Source of the DNA: Neurospora crassa OR74A
Taxonomy: Eukaryota > Ascomycota > Sordariomycetes > Sordariales > Sordariaceae
Reading direction: 5' to 3'
NCBI RefSeq assembly: GCF_000182925.2
Contig: NC_026505.1
Location: forward strand, 372,001-436,000
DNA length: 64,000 bases
Part shown: positions 57,285 through 64,000 of the stretch, one piece after another
Layout: every line of letters starts with the position of its first letter
How positions within the stretch are numbered: the stretch's first letter is position 1
Notes under the pieces: generated by a model
Database searches by the model: none
What the model saw: only the letters and a program-made list of their open reading frames with translations
What the model was told of the DNA's origin: nothing
Program-made: the position numbers and the translations under genes

Positions 57285-60200
57285 GAGCAGAGAAGTACGT
57301 ACACCCGGCAAAACCCAGCCAATGAACGATACCCTACACACACAGAACGAGAACAAGAACAAAAGATCGTCAGGAAAATGCGTTCATACCTCCAGGTATC
57401 CAGTTCCGTGGAGATGTCCGTTACCAAGGATAACTTGCGAAGTGACTCGTCATTTTGTTTTTCTTTCTTCCATAGGGAACTGTAGTACGCAGTAAGATCC
57501 AAGCTCCATCTGCGATTCAAGGATATCTAAGACATTCTTTCTTCAGGTCGGCTAGGTACGTATTCTAGAGGTAACTACCTCTGAGCTTGACCGGCTTCGT
57601 TGGGTCGGGTTAGTCACCAAGAGCTACTGAAGCTGTGCACAGCCAGGTACCTAGCTGAGGGTGGCTCGGTAGGTACCTAGATATGCACGATCAAAGATGG
57701 CTGGATAAATAGCGGGCGATTGAAGATGCGATTGGTCAAGCCAAGTGCTAAACGTTCCTAGCCTCCTAGCTCCTAACGAACATGGGTCACCCAATGGGTG
57801 TAGAGGCGGTCCACCTCCAGCTTGTACCATAATGTACCGCTTGAGACTGCGTACAAGTAAGGTGTTCGAGACTCGTGAGTTTAACCAATGACCAACTACC
57901 TGGATCTTAGGTCCCATTGAAGGATTCCACACTTCCAAATCGGGGAACTACCTCGAGTGTAAGACCTGAAAGTCGGCATTTTCCATACCTCTACACGGTA
58001 TGCCTGGGGGGCTCTTCCCACGCGGACTTGATTCCTGGCTTTACCATTGGACATACAGCCCTTCACGCTCGCAGCTCAACGTCATGGGTGCCATGAAGCG
58101 ACAGTGGGGTTTGATATCTTTGACAGGGGAAGTTCCTCACGCTTGTCTCAGGTCTCCGGGCATAAGAAGAGATCTAGGATGCCGGTCCCAGTCGGAAACA
58201 GCAATGGACAATAGAAGATGGGAATTGGTGTGATTTCCAAGCCGGATCTCCCTCTTTCCGATCCCCAAACAAGTGTTAAACGAAGGGACGGACATGTGAA
58301 CGTGTGAATCAGGTATGGCGTGGGTATTCGGTGTGATAGAGGCCCTGATACCTATGCCCTTCAAGTGCTAGTGAAAATCCGGGTGTGAAAGCCGTAGTAC
58401 TAACAGCACCAATTGGTGCACAACTACCACCTGCCCTTGAAATATCTGGAGATCCGGGATCAGGGAGCGAGCGAAGTGCCCTGGGGACTGCTTAGCGAGC
58501 TTAGCTGCCTACTTTAGTACGATCCTCAAAAGAGTTTAAGCACGTGGCTGTGGTGCTTACCTCTAGCTTGGTAATGAACACTCATGCCTATCCGGGACTA
58601 TCAACGGCATGAGTGGGGCATTTCTGCGCCGGGAATGTCTCAATCTTTGGGCAACAAGGACGTCGGGGAGCGGGTGCGGTCAGCGGAACAGAGTCTGTTC
58701 GCATCTGGTTGACCATGATGGAGAAGTCCGGGACCGGGTTCCAGGATGTAATCTTCAGACCATATCACGCTAGCTGTAAGTGCACATCCCATTGTCACCC
58801 ATATGTTGCTGCGGCCGACGTAGGTATGTCAGACTTCCAGCAAGCGGAGAAAGTAGACATGAACGTATGGGCACCATACCTTAAGTCCTCAACGAGTACG
58901 ATGATGTTGTGAAGAGGTTGTTTGAGCTCTGCAGACGGCCCGCGAGAACTCCCTTGTGGTAATGAGTTGCGCTAAGTGGTAGCATCCTTATTGTGTGATC
59001 TGTCTTTTTTTTTATTTTCGACAAGTCCAGCTCGCTTGGTCCATCTCCAACGAGAAGACAAAATTCCGCAACAGGCTCGAGGTTGTCTTGAAGCTGCTAG
59101 CGGTCATGTTTTTACAAAGGTGCAGATCGCCCTCGCTACCATAGAACCGCGTGCCTGTGAGCTGCCAGTAGCCTGGTGGCCGCTAGCCGGGATCATGGGA
59201 ATAAAACCGTGGGGAAACTGACAGGCCGGTGAGTCGGTTCCATTACTGATGGAAATGTCTCATGCTCTTGTCCATTTATCACCGGGCTGATCATCTATCA
59301 ACTCGCCTTTAGTCGATGTCATATACGTTACTGACGCATGACAAGTGAGACAGGCCGGTCAGAGATTCTGTCAATACCCGTTTGGAGTTCATGTCAGTGT
59401 CCGAGAATTGTATTTCTTGTGTCGAATCTTCCGTCAGTCCATGGATGGACCCTTCATTCAGGTGTTATGGGTCTAAGCCTGAGACTGACGTACTGTATTC
59501 GTACCCATTGTCGCTGTTACTCTGGTGGTTCCAGCTCTCAAGGATATGTGGGCGAGTTGGGATCAGAGATGTAGTACAAAGACCAAGTACACGTGAATTT
59601 CTCTGGGCAGTGTACATCGACAGACTTCTGGGCTAAAAGACTGTGTCATTGGGATTACAAGATAGGATCAGGAGATCTCTTCAGCCAGCATGGGGGAGTA
59701 TCCATGAACCAGGGTGGGCAGTAAAGTTTGGAAAACAAAGTACTGCCATAGCGAACCGGGTGAATCCCGAGCGCAGACTCTCAAGGCATTGCTGCACACA
59801 AGGAGCGTCATGAATACCTCACTCTCATCGGAACGGGGACAGTAATCCGTCTAGCCGGAAACATGTTCGCATGTGCCCCGGCTGTTCATTCCAGTCACAG
59901 CGAGGCGAACTGGACGAATAGACGAGCCAAACGAGGACATTGATCAGGACAGGAAAGGACAGCCGAAAGGTTGCATACCATGTCCAGCATGCATGGGAGA
60001 TCTTCACCATCCTCGTCACCATCATGATGGCTAGCATCTCACATCGTGTACGGTGTAACCCGTGCACATACGTCTTGCGTCGTATGCCGCATCGGTTCAA
60101 GCCATTGGGACATTGGGGGAAACGAAAGATGGGATCTGAGAACATGGGGGCAACGCAGGGGCAAGACAGGAGCGGGCGACAAATCGCAAGCTCTGCGGTA

Positions 60201-63200
60201 CACCGGGACAGTCGCCGAGAACCGAGGCTAAGGTATGGGCTTACACTAGAAGGGGGGTAGAAGACGGGGGATTGGTGGAGAGTCCGAGGGTGATGATTAG
60301 AGGGGAGGAATGGAAACAGCGGGATGGATGAATGGGAAGCAAACGGGGCAACTAACCAGTAGCGGAATGGCGGCTCATCTTCGTTTCTCCCGCGCGAGGT
60401 GGTTACGGAGGCCTGCCATGCGTGCCTTGTTTCGTGTTTTACCGTTACTGTGGTGCTTGCCCGATTTGAGATGACCATGCTTTTTTTTTCCCATTGCCTT
60501 ATCGATTGACCGATCAGCCACATAACAGGGACGATGGGTAGAGAAAGCGGCTTTTGAGATCCCATCCCAGGGCATCAGCCATTGTCCATCAGAAATCCGC
60601 CTTGTGTATCGATGTCTTGTCCTTTCTCTGATCATGCTGGTCGGATCAGGGGTCCCAGACATCACTCGAGATCGGCCGTGGATGCTAGCGAATTCGGGAA
60701 ATGCACCCAGGACCGAGGACCTGGAACGACCATACTAAGGGCCCCTGCTTCTTCCGTCACCGACAGCCTGTTTGACTGGTGGCACAGGCTTACACTCTTG
60801 CGATCGACCACTCGTTTTCCTCACAATCTTGATGGGCTTAAAAGCCTTTGATTGTGTAACCAAACCATAATGCACGGCCACTGCATATTGGTCGAGTCGC
60901 AGTGCCCTATTGGTAAACTGCGAGATCTGGGGCCGGGTATCGACAGTCTTTCAGGGCGCCGGGGCTGGTCAATTCGAACTAGGGGTGGGCGACTTACCTT
61001 GTACTTTGCAGTAGCTCACGATCTTGCTGAACTAATTTCGCCGGAAATCTCCTTTGCGGGGATTATCGCATTAGCCCCAAACGTGCTGATATTGCGTCAA
61101 AAGGGGCACTAAGTGTACTGTGCAGTTAAAACCTCCGAAGGTGAGGTTGTTGGTCCACGCCGACAAGGAGCAACTACACGCCCCGTTATTAACTCAACGA
61201 TTTCAGCGTGAATTGAGGTAATACCTTAGGCCGAGAAACATTGATTTCAGATCTGTGAATGGATGCAAAGAAACAGTCAAACTCGGTCTATATAGGTCCT
61301 GACACCATGAGCCGAGAGCATTGACAGGAAGCTGAAAACATTGACGAGCCCACAGTATCCGGGTAGAATCACCGAACCATCATGTGGATCTTCACCAGGC
61401 CGAGAACAGGAGCTGGGGGAGATGTTTACCGAAATCCATCACAGCCGACGGCTTGACGCTATCTCACGATTCGCGACTGCGCTATTGAGCCATACCCCCG
61501 GAAAGTGGGACGTCCGTGACTGTAACAGCCACTGGTGGTGATGCAAATGTTTCCTTAGCAAATTAGGCAAGTTTCGGAGCCCTTCCCAAGATGGCCACGG
61601 GTGATTGTCAAGGATGGTAAGTCACCGGAGAGGGTGTCTTCCGAATAGAAAAAGAAAGGTGAGAGAAGCCCGGATCACCGAGACAAGGCAGCAGGATTCT
61701 TGTTGCCAGATCTCTATCCCAAGTTGTGTCAACACCAATAAAACTTGTTCAGCCGACTTCATGTCTTGCCCGACAGCGCAGCCATCCAATATATGCCAGC
61801 GTCTGCATCATCACAACACCTGCAAATGATAGCACTGGCACGATATGGTGACCGAAAGGGCTTTTCAGATGCCAATCCACCGTTGTCGAAGACGTTTATG
61901 ATCCCAGTGCGAAGCCGTCGGCGAAGGCAGAGTAATCAGACCGAAGAAGGCGACCAAGTCCGGTCAAGCCCATCAAGCCAGTGGAATGACCGCGCAGTTT
62001 ACCACCAACCCACGACCGGTGTGGATAACATAGGCCCTCGCTGCCATAGCCTGCAGTAGAGAGTGGGGATTCGGGCAGGATGCGATGCCTCGAACCTGGA
62101 AGTGGAGAAAGCCGTTAATGACTGTGTTGCATTCCCACGATATCCCACGATAACCATGAGCACGGCGTGTAGAGATTAAAAAGGCTCAGTTCAGTCTGGG
62201 TTTGTGGGAGGCCAAGGGGATCCCACGAGGACAAAACTGGAGACTCCCAAGGCACCAGATGACTCGGCAACGGTTGCTAGCTCGTTAAGGAGTTGCTCGT
62301 CGCGCGTGGCGAATAGATGTGCGCCAAAAAAGAGGATCTTGGAGACCAACGTTCAGGTGTTGGCCGTGCGAGACAACGCGTGAGTCCAAACTGTCATGTG
62401 GGTTTGAGGTGAATGGTGAGCAACCGGACGACGACTTGTCTCGGCTGCGATGCTTGACATGTCGTATACTGTGTCTGTCTGTTGGACTCGAGAATTGGAA
62501 AGATTGTAAGGATAACCCGGGTAAAGTGATAGAAACCCGATACTCGAGATGGAACGGCGTGAGGCCGTTGGTCGAGAGATGGAGGCAATGCTGCTCCAAC
62601 ACGGTCCGGCATAGCTCCGCGCCAACTGCTGCCATGATGCTGCTGAACCGACACAAACATGATGATCAGAAAGGAAGTAGCGAAGTGGGAGTAGTTCTCG
62701 TGGGCTCCGCACTGGGCAATTTTGCGCGGAACATCGTGCGTGGTTATGCAAGAGATGCTTCCTAGGAGGCGGTCCCCTGAAAAATGATATTCCAGGGACG
62801 TGATGCTCTTGTTGCCGTCTTGCTCTGCATGTCGCATTGTCGAAGTCGAGATCCCATTCAGCTGAATGATGTCAGTTAATTCGAGTCGCCAAGAAGCAAT
62901 GTGCGGCAGCCGTAGGGATCGGGGAGCCTTTCGTGGAAACCTACCAAGTAAAGAAAGACTCTTTGATTCACGGTATCCGGCCAGTTGGTCGTGAATCGAA
63001 ACCACTGGAGGGTGGTAGCTTGGCCACACACGCTTGGCGTGCTTCCCGAAACGTGATTCGTCGACATGAAGTGAGGCGCACCCCTAACATCCGAAATGTA
63101 CCCCTGTGTACCTTTGGCTTTCGATATGAAGGACACGCAATTTGTGTTGCGATCCCAAGGCGTGTAGGTTTCTGTTAGCCCACTTGGCTTGGCAATACCC

Positions 63201-63415
63201 TGAAATCCGAAGGCCAATGACCCCATCAGCCTCTCCCTTCACACACATCGGAGGACGTGAAGCCGGCCGCCTGGTCACACTACTCCTGGATGTTGGTGTT
63301 GGAGCGGCAAGGGTTCAGGCCTTTGACTTATCTTTAGCTTTTCCGAAAACCTTCGGGGCATGGAAAACTAAGGAATACTCCGGTTATGCTCAAGCGAAAG
63401 CTGAGCGAAATCGTT

Positions 63416-63422
63416 TATATAA
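63416..63422 (+). promoter_or_regulatory. TATA-like element of family member 3
   Basis: TATATAA about 220 bp before the start codon, followed by an A/C-rich leader. Confidence 0.35.
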
Positions 63423-63638
63423 CTGGCCTCTGAACCACCGGAACGAAACGACGACAGAGATCAAGATCCAGGCCACGACAAGCATCTACAACCAGAAGTT
63501 AGCAGCACGCTCTGACAAGACAAATACAAGCCTACCTTAAAGTAAGAACGCACCTTGCACACTCCGAGTGGCAACATCAGAACAACCTCAAAATACAAAG
63601 ATCATCAAGACATCACCGTTCGTCCAAATATCATCAAC

Positions 63639-64000
63639 ATGTGCCACGGACACCCCGCCGGACATTCATGCGGCCACACTTCGCTGCACTGGCACTATTG
63701 CCCAGCAGCCAAGATCGACCTCAATACGGGATACCAAGAGCAATGCAGCAACACGACCATGGCCAAAGAACAGCCCTCAAACGCCGGTTGTCCCTTGCAG
63801 AACTGTGACTTTCAAAACACCAACGGCAACTGGACATGCTGCCAATGCGGCTCCCCAAACACAACCGGGTGGTGTGACGGCATGCTGCCTAACCCGCGAT
63901 GGGAAAGAAATGCCCTCACCAACGAATGGCAGTACATCCAGACCTGCGATCACAATTGCTGCAGGAACTGTCCCAGGGAAGGTATGTTGGTGGACCCTTC
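63639..64000 (+). CDS. Cys-rich zinc-binding-type protein (family member 3; 3' end off window)
   Basis: The ATG stands in ATCAACATGTG. The visible 114 residues start MCHGHPAGHSCGHTSLHWHY, then CPAAKIDLNTGYQEQC, CPLQNCDF, GNWTCCQCG, WCDGML and CDHNCCRNCPRE. Order and spacing match the 53.6-kb gene over both halves. A GTATGT donor follows at 63982, so exon 1 probably ends at 63981 and the gene continues beyond the window. It is rich in Cys and His with no signal peptide. The function is unknown; metal binding is inferred from the paired CxxC and CxHxxC motifs. Confidence 0.7.
   Translation, partial: MCHGHPAGHSCGHTSLHWHYCPAAKIDLNTGYQEQCSNTTMAKEQPSNAGCPLQNCDFQNTNGNWTCCQCGSPNTTGWCDGMLPNPRWERNALTNEWQYIQTCDHNCCRNCPREGMLVDP

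Larger units (their letters stand above)
54198..63638. other. Long gene-poor region
   Basis: 9.4 kb with no convincing gene. It carries dense TACCTACC/GGTAGGTA palindromes (55465-55510, 55625-55665, 57545-57680), a short hexamer repeat at 56460, and the retroposed insertion at 57.0 kb. Base composition is ordinary, without the strong AT skew of heavily RIP-mutated DNA. Confidence 0.5.

Noticed and set aside
59825-60565. 246-residue minus-strand frame
   Set aside because: No recognisable family or domain and no leader or splice signals; likely chance in gene-poor DNA.
62319-63029. Overlapping 130-210-residue frames on both strands
   Set aside because: Mutually overlapping, no domain, and no supporting context.

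Overview
This window looks like nuclear DNA of a filamentous ascomycete, most likely a Sordariomycete of the Sordariales (Neurospora/Sordaria type). The reasons are short 50-100 bp GT-AG introns with fungal branch sites, a cellulose-active AA9 lytic monooxygenase with a fungal CBM1, a DUF1996 secreted protein, a fungal NLR, and intergenic DNA strewn with TACCTACC/GGTAGGTA tracts. The genus is an inference. All gene models were spliced by eye.

Layout. 0-3 kb: an NLR immune-type protein on the minus strand, cut by the left edge. 4.9-10.1 kb: a serine beta-lactamase-like hydrolase, a tiny cysteine-bearing orphan and a five-exon CmcJ/AsaB-type 2-oxoglutarate oxygenase. 10.9-14.4 kb: a small three-exon orphan (minus) and a secreted DUF1996 protein. 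16.5-20.5 kb: two Golgi-type glycosyltransferases (GT31-like and GT32/MIPC-synthase-like). 22.6-25.7 kb: the AA9-CBM1 enzyme, then a repetitive acidic protein with a C-terminal membrane anchor. 27.3-28.2 kb: a gene graveyard with a decayed mitochondrial aspartate/glutamate-carrier copy and a sugar-transporter-like scrap. 31.4-44.5 kb: a housekeeping block of TAF6, SdhC, cytosolic tyrosyl-tRNA synthetase (with a 15-nt exon), a Mup1-like methionine permease and a large disordered protein. 47-64 kb: gene-poor, holding three members of a small Cys-rich family and one clean retroposed insertion with a 59-nt poly(A) and 9-bp target duplications.

The genes do not form one pathway. AA9, DUF1996 and the beta-lactamase-like protein fit a plant-debris lifestyle. 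The glycosyltransferases serve the secretory pathway. TAF6, SdhC and TyrRS are core functions. The accessory parts are the NLR, the Cys-rich family, the repeat protein, the relics and the retroposed insert. I saw no CRISPR array, rRNA, confident tRNA or recognisable DNA transposon.
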